Source of the DNA: Prorocentrum cordatum
Lineage: Eukaryota > Sar > Dinophyceae > Prorocentrales > Prorocentraceae
Length of the DNA stretch: 64,000 nucleotides
Assembly (NCBI GenBank): GCA_963575745.1
Contig: CAUYUJ010007480.1
Coordinates: 10,001-74,000, forward strand
Direction of reading: 5' to 3'
Each line of letters starts with the position of its first letter. The first letter of the stretch is position 1. Of this stretch, positions 1 to 10,300 are shown one piece after another. The position numbers and the translations under genes are program-made. The notes under the pieces were generated by a model, which saw only the letters and a program-made list of their open reading frames with translations, searched no databases and was not told the origin of the DNA.

Positions 1-240
1 CCCATTGCCCCCCAGAGAGGCACAGCCTGCACACGGCCGCACCGCCCGACACGGAGCTCCACCTGCGGCCCCACTGCGGCGCCCACGTGCGCCTCCCCCC
101 GCCAATCTCGGCGCACCCCTCACACGCTTCGTCCCCGCAGATGGGAGAGCTCCATTCACGGCCCCCGTGGGCGCGCGCGTGTCGCCCCACGCCCAGGCCA
201 GCACCCGTCCCCCCCACACGCTTCGTGCCCCCACGAAGCA
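1..240 (+). repeat. Degenerate 90-bp family repeats (R90), leftmost block
   Basis: Two to three divergent units share the R90 landmarks: 'ggcgcacccctcacacgctt', 'ggagctccacc' and a following GC-rich segment. Better copies lie at 1880-2545 on this strand and 28.5-31.2 kb on the other. Reading frames here are by-products of the repeat. Confidence 0.6.
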
Positions 241-244
241 GGGG

Positions 245-402
245 CTCCCAGCTTCGCGCTCTCGCGCTGCGCGAAGCGCGACGCGCGGATGACTTCGCGC
301 TCTAGCGCCGCCTCCCGGGGAAGAAGAGAGGAGGACGAGGAGGAATCGGAGCCGAAGCGCGAAGCGCGAATGACCTCGCGCCCTCGAGGGCGCCCCTGAG
401 CA
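245..402 (+). repeat. Dispersed GC-rich repeat, copy 1 (second copy at 16440-16585)
   Basis: About 145 bp recurs near 16.5 kb with the same order: 'gcgaagcgcgaatgac', 'gaggaggaatcggagccgaa', then 'cgcgccctc'. It contains several self-complementary stretches, including a perfect 16-bp palindrome gcgccctcgagggcgc near 380. Function unknown. Confidence 0.6.
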
Positions 403-509
403 AGGGGGGCTCCCTCCACGGCTCCAGTGGGCGCTCGCGCGTGCCGCCCTCCGCCCACTTCGGCAGAGGCCTGGCGCGCTTCGTAACCTGACAGGAAGCT
501 CCACGCTCC

Positions 510-667
510 TCTCTCAATGGGGCCCAAGGACACACAAACAAATACACACAAATAGCGAGATTCACCTAATTTTTCCCATGCTTTCTGGGCTTTTGTCTTC
601 CCCCCCACTTCCCATAGTTTCCCATCTTTTCTGGGGCATCGACGATTCATTGTGTCTGTGTGTGTTT
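510..667 (+). repeat. Dispersed repeat P, copy 1 (second copy at 50680-50828)
   Basis: This shares with 50.7 kb the order 'cacacaaacaaatacacac', 'ttttgtcttcccc', 'cacttcccata', then 'cgacgatt-attgtgtctg' and a short TG run. About 150 bp are alignable by eye. No coding signal. Confidence 0.6.
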
Positions 668-895
668 TGTCCCCTCCTGAATCTCGGCGCACCCCTCTCA
701 CGTGTCGTGCCCCACAGGGAGCTCCACCTGTGGCCCCAGTGGGCGCCCACGTCTGCCGCCCCCGCCCATCTTCCCTCGTATGCGTGGTGCCCCCACACTG
801 AGCTCCACCTGCGGCCCAAGGGGCCACCCACGCATGCCGCCCCCGTCCGTTTTTGGACAAGCCCGTCACACGCTTCGTGCCCCCGCAGGAACCCG
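662..895 (+). repeat. Degenerate R90 repeats
   Basis: About 2.5 divergent R90 units ('gaatctcggcgcacccctct', 'gggagctccacctgtggccc', 'cacgcttcgtgcccccgcag'). Confidence 0.5.
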
Positions 896-1200
896 AGGAG
901 TAGTCACAAGATGGCCCAAGAGGACCTCACGACGGCTCCTAAACTGGTTGAGTTTGCCCCAGGGCGGCCCAATGCTGGCCCAAGACAGCTCCAAGATGGC
1001 CCCGCGACTTGTCCACACAGCCCCAAGATGGTTTCACCGAGTCCCTCGGAGGACTCGCAAGGCCATTCTGTTACCCAGACTGTTTGGGAGAGCTCGGTAA
1101 AACCATCCTGCGAGCATTGCGATGGACTTTCCTGCAGGCAGCTGCGTAGAAGCCACGTGTCATTGTGACAACGTGGCATTCTGAACTGGTTCTTACGTTA
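896..1200. other. Unassigned sequence
   Basis: About 300 bp with no repeat partner recognised in the window and no convincing gene. Confidence 0.4.
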
Positions 1201-1224
1201 TATAATCCAAATTTACGCGCCGCC

Positions 1225-1575
1225 CGGCGGCGGCTCGCACTGGTCTCCGAGTCGCCGTCCATGAGGGCAACCCGCACGATGGACAGCGGCGAGTGTATGT
1301 GCAAAGCTATGCCCATGCCGATCGGGCACCGCTTCTTGGAATCCCACCGCTCGTCGTTAATGAACACGTCGAAGTGGAGGGATGCCCGCCCGTCCCGCCA
1401 GGTGCCCTTCGTCCTGGAGACCAGCAGGTGGAGATAGACGTAGCCCTGCAGCGTTTCGAGCGCCCTCTCGGGGGCGATCAGAGCGCGCTGTCTGTTCTTG
1501 TGGAACGGGTCGCGCCTCCGCATGTACTCAAGATGCCTCGGCGTGGAACGGCAATCATCACGATGGCAGTCTAGC
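1225..1575 (-). CDS. Possible orphan exon, unknown protein
   Basis: An open frame on the minus strand encodes about 115 residues that, unlike neighbouring frames, read like an ordinary folded protein: mixed hydrophobic and charged, with the segments HLEYMRRRDPFHKNRQRA, TLQGYVYLHLL, LHFDVFINDERWD and SPLSIVRVALMDGDSET. I do not recognise the family. After DSET the sequence turns Arg-rich, and a GTGCGAG follows shortly, which could be a donor site. The upstream boundary is not clear. The longer open frame around it (1071-1640) is not supported. It could be a host exon in a repeat-rich intron, a decayed gene, or chance. Confidence 0.3.
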
Positions 1576-1723
1576 TCTTGCTCTCTCACTCCTGATCGAT
1601 CTCTCACTGCTGCTTGTGCTCTCGAATGGGCTCCGGCCACCCACGCCCCCCATTCGTGTCCCCAGACTCGCTCCGGCTCCGTGAACCTCGCACTCTCAGG
1701 CTGATCACTGCGAGAGTATTTTT

Positions 1724-1880
1724 CCTAACCATCATGTGGTGTTGGGTCTTCGTTTTGAAAGGACAGCGCCCTGCGATTCTTTCCTCTCCTCTTCCTCCTC
1801 CTGCTCCTCCTCCTCCTGCTCCTGCTCCTCCTCCCTCCTCCCACCATTGCCTCTGCCCTCCGCGTGTCCATCCTGGGACA
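1724..1880 (+). repeat. Conserved hairpin leader plus polypyrimidine tract
   Basis: The ~50-bp block 'cctaaccatcatgtggtgtt' + 'gggtcttcgttttgaaa' + 'ggacagcgccc' is followed by a CTCCT-rich tract and then the R90 array. The same leader occurs at 61896-61952 (+) and at 28975-29035, 29806-29862 and 31296-31345 (-), always on the same side of a pyrimidine-rich tract. The inverted copies carry the self-complement CCCAAC...GTTGGG. Confidence 0.65.
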
Positions 1881-2545
1881 CCTCTCACACGTCCGGTGGC
1901 CCCACAGGAAGCTCCGCCGAAGGCGCCAGTGGCAGGGTTCGCATGCGGTTCCAGCCCAATTTCGGCTCACCACTTCCACGTTTCGTGGCCGCATAGGGAG
2001 CTCCACCTCAGACAGCAGTGGCAGGTGCCGCATGTGGTTCCCCACAAATTCTGGCACACTCCTCATACGTTCGTGGCTCTACAGGGAGCTCCACCGAAGG
2101 ACGCAGTGTAAGGGTTCGCGTGAAGTTCCGCCCCCATTCTGGCGTACCCCTCACACGTCCGGTGGCCCCGTAGGGAGCTCCACCGACGGCCCCGGTGGCA
2201 GGGTTCGCATGCGGTTCCACCCCAATTTCGGCGCATCTCTCACACGTTTCGTGGCCCCGTAGGGAGCTCCTCCGGAGGCCGCAACTGCAGGGTTCGCATG
2301 CGGCTCCGCACATATTCCGGCACACCCCTCACACGGTTCGTGCACCCATACAGAGCTCCACCGAAAGCTGCAGTGGCAAGGTTCGACCGCGGTTCCGACC
2401 CCATGTCAGCACACCCCTCAGACGTTTCGTGGCCCCAGGCGGAGCTCTACCGAATGCCGCAGTCGCAAGTTTCGCATGAGGCTCCGCCGCCAATTTCGGC
2501 GCACCCGTCACACGCTTCGTGGCCACATAGGGAGCTTCGCCGAAG
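1880..2545 (+). repeat. R90 tandem array, about 7 units
   Basis: Units of about 88-91 bp, marked by 'ggttcgcatg' or variants near 1937, 2024, 2109, 2203, 2291, 2380 and 2468. Consensus order: cgcacccctcacacg, ttcgtggccccatagggagc, tccaccgaaggc, cagtggcagggttcgcatg. It is the reverse complement of the arrays at 28.5 and 30-31 kb. Confidence 0.85.
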
Positions 2546-2880
2546 ACGATATTCACAACTGCGGTACTCACAATATGGTTGCGTCTTTCGCCAAGACAAT
2601 TTTGTTGCGGACGCGGCGAACGCGCAGGTTGGCCGAGCAGCCCAGCGCCACTGGACGGCGCATTCAGCAAAGGAGACATTGGAATTCAAGAACAAGGCGA
2701 CCACGGGAGGTAGAGGGAGGAGGAGCGGCCAACTCAGACCATGAAGGTCTTCATGAGGCGTGCTGAAAGTCGTCGTCGTCATCGTCATCGTCGTTGTCGT
2801 CGGCGTCGTCGTCGTCGGCGTCGTCGTCGTCGGCGGCGGCGTCGGCGTCGGCGTCGGCATCGGCGCCGTCGTCGTCTTCC
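2546..2880. repeat. Intervening sequence and GTC/GGC-type trinucleotide tract
   Basis: 2546-2765 has no recognised feature. From about 2766 to 2876 is an imperfect trinucleotide tract (gtcgtc, atcgtc, ggcgtc) that yields low-complexity frames on both strands. Confidence 0.6.
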
Positions 2881-3057
2881 CTCACTCGCACAGGGGTGGC
2901 CGCGGTTCGGGCTCGCCCTGGGCCCCGCGCAGCTTCCGGAGCTCCCCCTCGCGGTGCTTGAGCTGCTGGCGCTGCTCGACCGGCTCGGAGGACGCGGACC
3001 GGAGTCTGTACCTGATGTTGCTCAGCTCGCGACCTCGGGAGCGAGGCCGAGGACCCA

Positions 3058-3230
3058 GACACCCTCGATTAGCGACAAAAATCGCGACCGGAAGTTGGAC
3101 AACATTTTCGGCCTCAAGGGGCCCCTTGTAGGGCCCAGGGACAGTCCGCAAACGACTCGGGATGAAAAACTGGTCCAGGGGTATGGGGCGAGACCACCAG
3201 GGGCCACGCTTTTGACGTCCGGGGTCTGGG
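3058..3230 (+). repeat. Dispersed repeat D, copy 1
   Basis: About 170 bp with the order 'acaccctcgattagcgacaa', 'ttttcggcctcaaggggccc', 'cagggacagtc', 'aacgactcgggatgaaa', 'ggggtctggg'. Other copies: 14285-14465 (+), 49797-49950 (+), 50195-50285 (-) and 54660-54840 (+). Confidence 0.65.
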
Positions 3231-3237
3231 GAGGAAG

Positions 3238-3895
3238 AGGGGGAGGAGGAGGAGGAGGAGGAGGAGGAGAAGGAGGAGGAGGAAGAGGAGGAGGAGGAGG
3301 AGGAGGGAGGAAAGCCAAGGACGATGACTAGTTGCTCTTATTCTTCTGCATGGTTCCCCACATCCTGCGTGGGGTTATTGATTTCCCAGAACACCCTCTT
3401 ATTCCGTCCTCCCTCCTCCACCTCCTCCTCCTCCTCCTCCTCCTCCTCCTCCTCCTCCAGGGACGCTCTCCCTTCCAGCCCTCCATCCCTCCAGGGAGGC
3501 CACGCCAAACTGCGGCAGGGTATTGGAACACCAAATAATTTAGCAAGTGTCGTGCCCATCCCACCCCACCAGGAAAACTACGCCAGACACGGTTGGTGAG
3601 GGTGCCCTGCCTTGAGCCCGCGACCTAATGAAATCCTGATGTGGGGAGCTCCGATAGCATACGTTTCCTTTTCCACGGGGGGGGCGATGATCGGGGGAAA
3701 TGACATGGAGGGCGAGGATGGGCGCCAGTACTATAAGAGGAGGAGGAGGAGAAGGAGGAGGAGGAGGAGGAGCAGGAGGAGGAGCAGGAGGACGAGGAGG
3801 AGGAGGACGAGGAGGAGGACGAGGACGAGGAGGAGGAGGAGGACGAGGAGGAGGAGGACGAGGAGGACGAGGAGGAGGACGAGGAGCAGGTGGGG
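3238..3895. repeat. GGA/TCC microsatellite cluster
   Basis: Three purine/pyrimidine tracts: (GGA)n about 3238-3305, (CTC)n about 3418-3459, and a GGA/GACGAG tract about 3737-3895. The sequence between them has no convincing gene. The Glu, Arg or Leu homopolymer frames are artefacts. Confidence 0.85.
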
Positions 3896-4019
3896 GGGGG
3901 GGGCAGCCGAGGAAGAGGGCGGGGGGAAGTGGGGGTGGCAGATCGCGGCCCGGGATGCCGGCCGCGCACTCCTCCCTCCCTCCCCCCCCAAGGTCTCCTG
4001 CGTCCTCTTTCATTCTCCC

Positions 4020-4987
4020 CCCTCCTCTTGATCATCGCTCCCGACTCCTCTTGCTCCTCCTGTTCCCTCTCCTCCTCATCTCATACCCCTCAAGACTCCT
4101 TTCCTTTCGCACACCTCTTAAGCAGCCACTTGGATGAATCCAACTTTCGTTGTCACGCTGTGCGCGTGAGAGGATTACCGGCCGTCGGCTGCAATGCTTC
4201 CATGTTGGCGCCCAGCCGCGATCTTACCCGTGAGCATATGAAGCCCCGTTCACGAATGCTCCTCCGACTCCTCCGAAACCCAATCCCCCTACTCCTCCTT
4301 CCCCTCATCCTGCCAGGGCCCTCGGCGATCCCACCCACGACCTCTCCGCGCAGCGCATCCCCTTCCAACCTTCCTCTCCCTCCTCCTCCTCCTCCTCCTC
4401 CTCTTCCTTCTCCTACTTTGCCTCCTTTTCCTCCTTTTCCTCCTCCTCCTCCCTTTCCTCCTCCTCCTCCTCCTCGTCCTCCTCCTCCTCCTCCTCCTCC
4501 TCTCTTCCTCTCCTTGATTCATCCTCTTCCTTCTCTTCCTCTCCCCCTCCCCCTCCCCCTCCCTCGTCCTCCTCCTCCTCCTCCTCCTCCTCCTCCTCCT
4601 CCTCCTCCTCCTCCTCCTCCTCCCCTCCTCGTTCTCCTTATCATCCCCCTCCTCGTCCTCCTTCCCCTCCTCCTCCTCCTCCTCCTCCTCCTCCTCCTCC
4701 TCTTCCTCCGCCTCCTCCTCCTCCTTCTCCTTCTCCTTCCTTCTCCTTCTCCTCCTCCCCGTCCTCCTATGTCTCCTTCTCTTCTCCTCCTCCTTCCTCG
4801 TCCTCCTATTCCTCCTCCTCCTCCTCCTCCTCATCCTCCTAGTCCTCCTCCTCCTCCCCTCCTCCAACTCCCCTAGCCCTCCTCTCCTCCTCCTCTCCTC
4901 CTCCTCCTCCTTCCCCTCCTCGCCCTCCTCCTCCTCCCCTCCTCCTCCACCTCCTCCTCCTCCTCCTCCTCCTCCTCCTCCTCCTCC
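4020..4987 (+). repeat. Long (TCC)n polypyrimidine tract
   Basis: Diffuse CTCCT from about 4020, then nearly uninterrupted TCC repeats from about 4377 to 4987. About 200 bp around 4110-4330 is non-repetitive with no gene seen. The tract borders cassette 1. Confidence 0.85.
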
Positions 4988-5760
4988 ATCCTTCTTCCTT
5001 ACACAGAGCTCCTCCCTGTCGCACCCCAGGCACGGTTGGGCATTTCGCCTGAGTCTTCTCCACCACCTATGACCCTGAACCTTTGAAATCGCGACAGTTT
5101 CACGGATGGCTGCGGGGCTGGTTTCAACATGTGGTTCTCGCCTAAGCGCCGCGCACATTCGTCTTGAACGTTTGCAAGAGCTTCACGGGTTGAGGGCGGG
5201 CGGGCCGTTTCAAAATGTGGCTTTCGCCTAAGCGCCGCGCACATTCGTTTTGAACGTTTGAAAGAGCTTCACGGATGGAGGGCGGGCCGTTTGCAACATG
5301 TGGCTTTCGCCTAAGCGCCGCGCACATTCTTCTTGAACGTTTGCTGGAGCTTCACGGATGGATGGCTGCTCCTTTTCAAACTTTGGCTCTCAGCACCGCG
5401 TGCATTCGTCTTAGCAGTTACAGCAATTTCGAAGGTTCTCAGGGGTTGACGTCCCAGAAATGATATTTTAGCATGACCTGGGATTAGCAGGGTGCGGCGG
5501 TCACGTTGATTCGCCGAGTTGACGTTCTAGGAATGGCGTTCTGGCACAACCTAGGGCCGTCAGGTCGCAACAGTAACCTTGATTCGCGGCGTTGAAGTCT
5601 CAGGAATGGTGCTGTGGCAGGGTTGAAACCTGTCAGACGGTTCTCTTCCAACGGGGCTGTTGCCGCAGTGGAGATACACCACAAACGGAGCTGATGCTGA
5701 GGGAACTTGGAGGGATTGTTTATTGCAACGTCGTTGATGGGTCTTGGGTTTACATTGGCC
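4988..5760 (+). repeat. Complex cassette repeat, copy 1
   Basis: Cassette of about 770 bp with three parts. The entry block has 'agctcctccctgtcgcaccc' and 'gcatttcgcctgag'. Next are about four tandem units of 83-86 bp ('ttgaacgtttgcaagagctt', 'cacggatggagggcgggccg', 'aagcgccgcgcacattcg'; starts near 5164, 5250 and 5333). Then about three ~70-bp units ('gttgaagtctcaggaatgg', 'cgtaacagtaaccttgattc'-like). It ends in 'gatgggtcttgggtttacat' and a TCC tract. The same order recurs at 12102-12745 and, inverted and partial, at 37190-37500. Confidence 0.85.
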
Positions 5761-5895
5761 CTCCTCCTCCTCCTCCTCCTCCTCCTCCTCCCTTCCTCCT
5801 CCCTCCCTCCCTCCCTCACTCCTGCCTCCTCCCTCCCTCCCTCCCTCCCTCCCTCTTCCTCCTCCCCCTCCTCCTTCTCCTCCTCCTCCTGGTCC
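5761..5895 (+). repeat. (TCC)n spacer, LINE-1 5' target
   Basis: A TCC and TCCC tract immediately before the spliced-leader start of LINE-1. Its last 15 bases are the candidate left target-site duplication. Confidence 0.85.
5881..5895 (+). other. Candidate target-site duplication, left copy
   Basis: The 15-mer tcctcctcctggtcc is found here directly before the element and again at 12087-12101 directly after its TCTAA tail. The sequence is low complexity, so only the 'ggtcc' end is informative. Confidence 0.6.
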
Positions 5896-5917
5896 TCCGT
5901 AGCCATGTTGGCTCACG
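5896..5917 (+). other. Relict dinoflagellate spliced leader at LINE-1 5' end
   Basis: The first 22 bases of the element match the conserved dinoflagellate spliced leader (ccgtagccattttggctcaa core) at 20 of 22 positions; T12 is g and A21 is c. In dinoflagellates this leader is trans-spliced to the 5' end of nuclear mRNAs and is not normally encoded upstream of a gene. Its position exactly at the junction with the target sequence means the inserted copy was made from a trans-spliced RNA. Confidence 0.85.
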
Positions 5918-6038
5918 GGTTTCAGGGGGTTGCGAACGCGAGTACTCAGCGCGGCGACGCGTTCGCGAGCCAGTTTTTTCGAGTCTGTGCCAGCACGCAG
6001 CCCGCTGCTGGCTTCCCTCGCTCCTGCGGGAGCATTCC

Positions 6039-7186
6039 ATGGCCAATGACGATGATGTACTACTGGGTCCTCATCGTCCTGAGTGGGCTTGTGGACGGTG
6101 TGGAGCCGCACGCACTTGGGCCAGCCGCATACGTTGCCGCTGCGGCAATGCGGCGCCAGCCTACATCCGCAGTCGAGCACTGGAGGCGCACACGAAGCAA
6201 CTTGCTGTCAAACCAGATCCTGGAGTTGGCGGCGGGAAGGGGAACGGAAAAGGTGATGCCAGTATCCTACGCTTGCAGGCGCAGCTGGATGAGTTGGTCA
6301 AAGCACTGGGGCAAGGCGCATCGCCTGCTAAGTCCGAGAGCAAGCCGAAGCGCGCCCCGTGGCACAAGGATCAAGCTACCCGCGACCAAGAAGCTGCAGC
6401 CGCTGCACAAGGAGCTGCCCCAGGTTCTGATGATGCTAAACGTGGTCGGTTGGTTGTGCAAGCAAATGAGTTGGAAGAATCGCTCAGGAAGATGCCTGAG
6501 GGTGCCGGTTTTGATGAGCTACGCAGTTCGATCAAGACGAAACTTGATGACATACGTGAGAATATCAAAGGACTCCGTAATCCGACTACGGCGCATCGGA
6601 GGGCCACTAATGAGTTGCAGCGTGCACGTCACGCAGTGGCTCGCCAGACCAAGGAGTTGGAGGAAAAGCAGAAGCAGTTCGATGAGTTGCAAAAGTCGAT
6701 TGAGGAGCGCAAGTCAAAGCTCGAGGCCAAGCGTGTTGAAGTTGCAGAGTTGGTTGCTGCAGTTGCTCGTACCTCTGCGCTGCTGGCCTCTGAGTCTGGT
6801 GAATGTCATGACGTGCGCCTGAAGGTGTCAAGATTGAGATCGCCAATGCTGAGGAGATGTACGCCAAGTACGAGGGAGTTCAGGCCTTCCTCAACAGCGC
6901 TGCCTGGGTGGAGATCCAAAAGAATATTCGTGTTGTGTACAGCGGCGGCGTTGGCGGGCGCGGCGGTGCCGCGAGCCAGGATGCTGCAAGTTCACATGCT
7001 GCAGCAGCTGGAATGGGTAGTGGTGATAACGACATGCCCCAGACACCTTCCAGCGCCGAGCATGAGAAGCGTTCATATGATGAGTTGGATGAGACCAGTT
7101 TGCAAGCGCTGTGGCAAGCTGGCAGTTTTGAGGATTTCCAAGCCAAGATCAGTGAGATGCAGGTCAAGAGGCGGCGTTGTGGGTAG
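6039..7186 (+). pseudogene. LINE-1 ORF1-like protein: zinc ribbon and coiled coil
   Basis: Starts at MANDDDVLLG; upstream open frame is only the TCC tract. Residues 17-35 hold a zinc-ribbon pattern (WACGRCGAARTW...RCRCG, C-x2-C and C-x-C). A Lys/Ala/Gln-rich linker follows, then from about residue 130 a long heptad-like coiled coil (ELEESLRKM, NELQRARHAVARQTKELEEK, ELQKSIEERKSKLEAKRVEV). A one-base frameshift near 6828 moves the continuation (KIEIANAEEMYAKYEGVQ, then ELDETSLQALWQAGSFEDFQ) to another frame, which stops with TAG at 7184. Known role of such ORF1 proteins: RNA binding and RNP assembly. Function here is inferred from position and composition. Confidence 0.75.
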
Positions 7187-7201
7187 CAAATTCCATGCAC
7201 C

Positions 7202-8005
7202 ATGCGTCACTGGTCTGAGACCGAGGGCGACTTCGCCAATCCCGCCGTCAACTGTGACGGCACCATCACATACGTTGGAGATCGTCAATGCAAATGGTGG
7301 TAAGCGCACACTGAAGAAGCGATTGCAAATATCCAAAGCTATGGTTGTCATGGTGCAGGAGACGGGCTATCTGGAGAGTGAACTGGAATCGCTACAGTCT
7401 TGGGTCAATGGACGTGGCTGGCAGATGGTGGCGCTGTCAGCACTTCCTTCGGCTGGAGTGTTGCCCGCAGCAGGTGTTGCCGTATTCGTTCGCAGCAAGT
7501 GTGGAGTGCGTATCCCTCCTGGACTATGCGAGCACGTGGTGCAACATCGTGTGCTACATGTGGTGCAAGGTCTACCAGGATGGCCGCCCGTGCATGCCAT
7601 CAGCCTCTACCTCGTTCCCAGCATTGGTGCCACGAGTCTGAACGCCAAGTATTTGGCGGCAGATGGCAAGCGTTTCAGCGGGGTGGAGGGGCCGTGCCTA
7701 GTGGGGGGGGGGATTGGAACATGACTTCTAGCGCCCTTGAAGCTAATGGCTTCGGTGCGCTTGCGTGTGCTACACTTGTCTCACCAACGAACTATACGTG
7801 TCGTGGTGGGACGGGATCCTCTGTCCTTGATTTTCTCGGGCTGAATGATCCGTGCATGCGAGCATTTAAAGCAATTAGAGTAGATAAGCAGTGGACGGTT
7901 CGTCCGCACAGGCCTGTCATATTAGAGCTAGCGAGTAATGACCATGGTGTCCAGCATTTGGTTTACACGGCTGCTCCTAAGCTCCCAGTCACCGCCCTAA
8001 TATGA
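7202..8005 (+). pseudogene. LINE-1 apurinic-type endonuclease domain
   Basis: EEP-fold endonuclease that nicks target DNA to prime reverse transcription. Visible motifs in order: LEIVNANGG (first strand), MVVMVQETGYL with the catalytic Glu, SAGVLPAAGVAVFVRS, then after a frame change GGDWNMTS (the GDxN motif), SSVLDFLGL and RPHRPVILEL (the C-terminal His motif). The frame changes at a 10-G run (7703-7712), immediately before GDWN. An ATG at 7202 with a second shift near 7260 could be the start of ORF2, but this is uncertain. All key catalytic motifs survive, so damage may be recent or technical. Confidence 0.8.
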
Positions 8006-10300
8006 CCTCAACCTGCCCCCCTGACTGGTCGTTTGCCGAGGATCTCGTCGGTCGTTGTTCGGAGTTGGCTCATGACGAGCAGACTGATCCTGGGGTTGCG
8101 TTCGGAGTTTTAAGAGCTGCCTGGGGCCACTTTGCTAAGATAACTGCCAGGTGCGTAGCAGAATGCACTGGCACAAACGCTACGAACTTTGCAGGAATTG
8201 GTAGAGATATTGCCCCGAGGTGGGTTAATGCTGATTATCCCGTCCCCAATATTTCGGAGAAGGTGCAACTGGCCGAAAGTTGGGCTTGGTTGCGCAACGC
8301 TGTGTAGACCCTTCTCCAGATGCCCACGCATGATGAGGACGCAGAACAGCAAGTTTTGTATGCTAATGAAGTTGCCACCTTTGCTGCTGATGACTATCCA
8401 GGTTTCGGTCTCAGCGCTAGGTTGGATAACTCATGTAAGCAGGCACGTAAATTGTTTGACGAGCATTTGGGCTCAAATGCTGTGCTCGAGTTCTTGCAAC
8501 AGATTTCTGACGATGTCGAGTCCTCCCAGAAGGCTGCCAATCGAGAAGCTGACGTTGATTGGAATTACTGGTGTGAGACAGCTATTGTTGGGTGGGCCAG
8601 GGGCCTACATAGGATCACCAAGGTTCGGAGCGTTTGCCCCCCCACTGTTGTTCATGATCCTCTAGGCCCCACGGCTGACCCCCATAGTGTAGTTCAGCAT
8701 GAGGCTCGAGTTTATAAGATGCTCTGGAAAGCTGGAGCGATTCCGCCACAGGCTTGGATCCCTGACAGAGAGTCGTTTCCTGTCACGAGCGTTGAAGATA
8801 TCCGCACGGTCATTCGTTCCTTCCCTGACGGCACGGCAAGATCTCTCGATCAACTGCATTCCCGTCATTTCCAGTTGTTAGATGACAATGGTCTCAGTGT
8901 CCTTGCAAAGTTGTGGCAGTGTTGTGAAGCACTGGGCCTTTTGCCGCGACAATTGCTCTGGGTTTTAATGCCGATGCTGCCTGAGCCTTCCGGTGGCTAT
9001 AGGCTTATAGTCCTTTACTCTGGAATGTATCGCATTTGGCAGAGGCTCCGCCGCCCCATGTTAAGTGAAGTGATGGGTGCTTTGGACCGTGGGTACTGGG
9101 GGGGGCACTCGGGGGAGGAGTGCTGTGGATTGTGCTTGGGCACTTGCGGCCAGGAGTGAAGCTGACACTGTCAACCATCGTTTTTCTGTGCTAGTAGTAG
9201 CTGACTACAGCAAATACTATGAGACGATAGATCTCGCACGTTTGTGTGGCAAGTGCAGAGCGTTTCGGGTTCCGTCGCCGCTGCTAAAGCTAGTATTTAA
9301 TGTATGGCAAGCTCCGGGAATATTGAGGCTTTGCCAACATCACTCGCTTGATTGTATGCTTGCGCAGCTTGGCCTCCCAGCATGTGATTGCTTCAGTGAT
9401 TTTTGCATCAAGATACACGCAGTTCGTGAATATGACTGGTTTGTCTCGCGACAGCCCCTGCTTGTCAGTTTTTTGTCGCGCATAGACGATTCAGGGATCC
9501 AGATCTCTGCTTCGGACAGACAGAGAGCTCTGGATCTAGCGGTGGCGGCGGGAAAAGATTTCCAGATTGCCAGTCAGAATCTAGGTGCAGCGTTGAATGA
9601 TAAGATTGCTGTAGTTGCGTCGTCTGTGGATCTAGCCAAAGATGTAGCCGCAGGTCTCCAGATGCAATGCAACACATTTAAGAAGGCAGTCGCCTACTTA
9701 GGAGTCGACTCAACAGCTGGTGCCCCTCGAGCGGCGAAGGGCACAATACCCAAACTTAGGAGTAGGTTGAAGGCTATGCGCAAGCGTGCCAAGCATATTG
9801 GTAAGTCCAGCAGCATAATTAAGCGCAGACCAAAACAAGTCCTCCAAAGGGTCCTGCGTGCTGGCCTGGCTCCCGCGTCGTCGCACGGTTCTGAGGTCCC
9901 GGGGTTCTCGGACGCTGACTTGGCGGCAGCGCGCAGAACCCGGGCGAGGCGACAGGCGCCCATGCACGGGGGCACATCCGCAAGTGCCAAGCTAGTCCTC
10001 TTTGGAGAGTGGGATGTCCGTGCTGCTTTGGGCCCTGTCTTGCAATGGAGTAGGATGGTTTGGATCTCCAAAATCGCGCCCGGGAGGGCCCTTATAAGTT
10101 ACCCTGCCCTCGTTTCCTTGTGGAATCAGGCCAATGCGAGCAGTGTCGTTGACTGGAAAAGTAGTCGAGGCCCGCTCAGCAGAGTAGCCTTGTGCCTGAG
10201 GAGGGCAGGATGGCCGGCTCCAGGGGCCTGTTCTTGGATAGATCACCATCAGAATCGCATCGGTATCCGTTTTAATCTCTCCACGTATGCTGCAGGAGTT
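8002..10300 (+). pseudogene. LINE-1 linker and reverse transcriptase
   Basis: A linker from about 8017 (CPPDWSFAEDLVGRC) is interrupted by an in-frame TAG at 8305. The RT fingers follow: FPDGTARSLDQLHSRHF and GGYRLIVLYSGMYRIWQRLRRP. A frameshift near the G runs at 9098-9117 moves the rest to another frame: GRSAVDCAWALAARSEAD, block A VLVVADYSKYYETID (catalytic Asp), GLPACDCFSDFCIKIH, and FLSRIDDSGIQI in place of the usual Y/F-x-D-D box with both Asp kept. Thumb and connection regions continue to about 10290, where a third shift occurs. The degenerate turn before CFSDF and the Ile before DD suggest an aged copy. Confidence 0.85.

Noticed and set aside
1930-2300. tRNA-like B box ggttcgcatg in R90
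   Set aside because: No A box at a sensible distance and no cloverleaf could be drawn.
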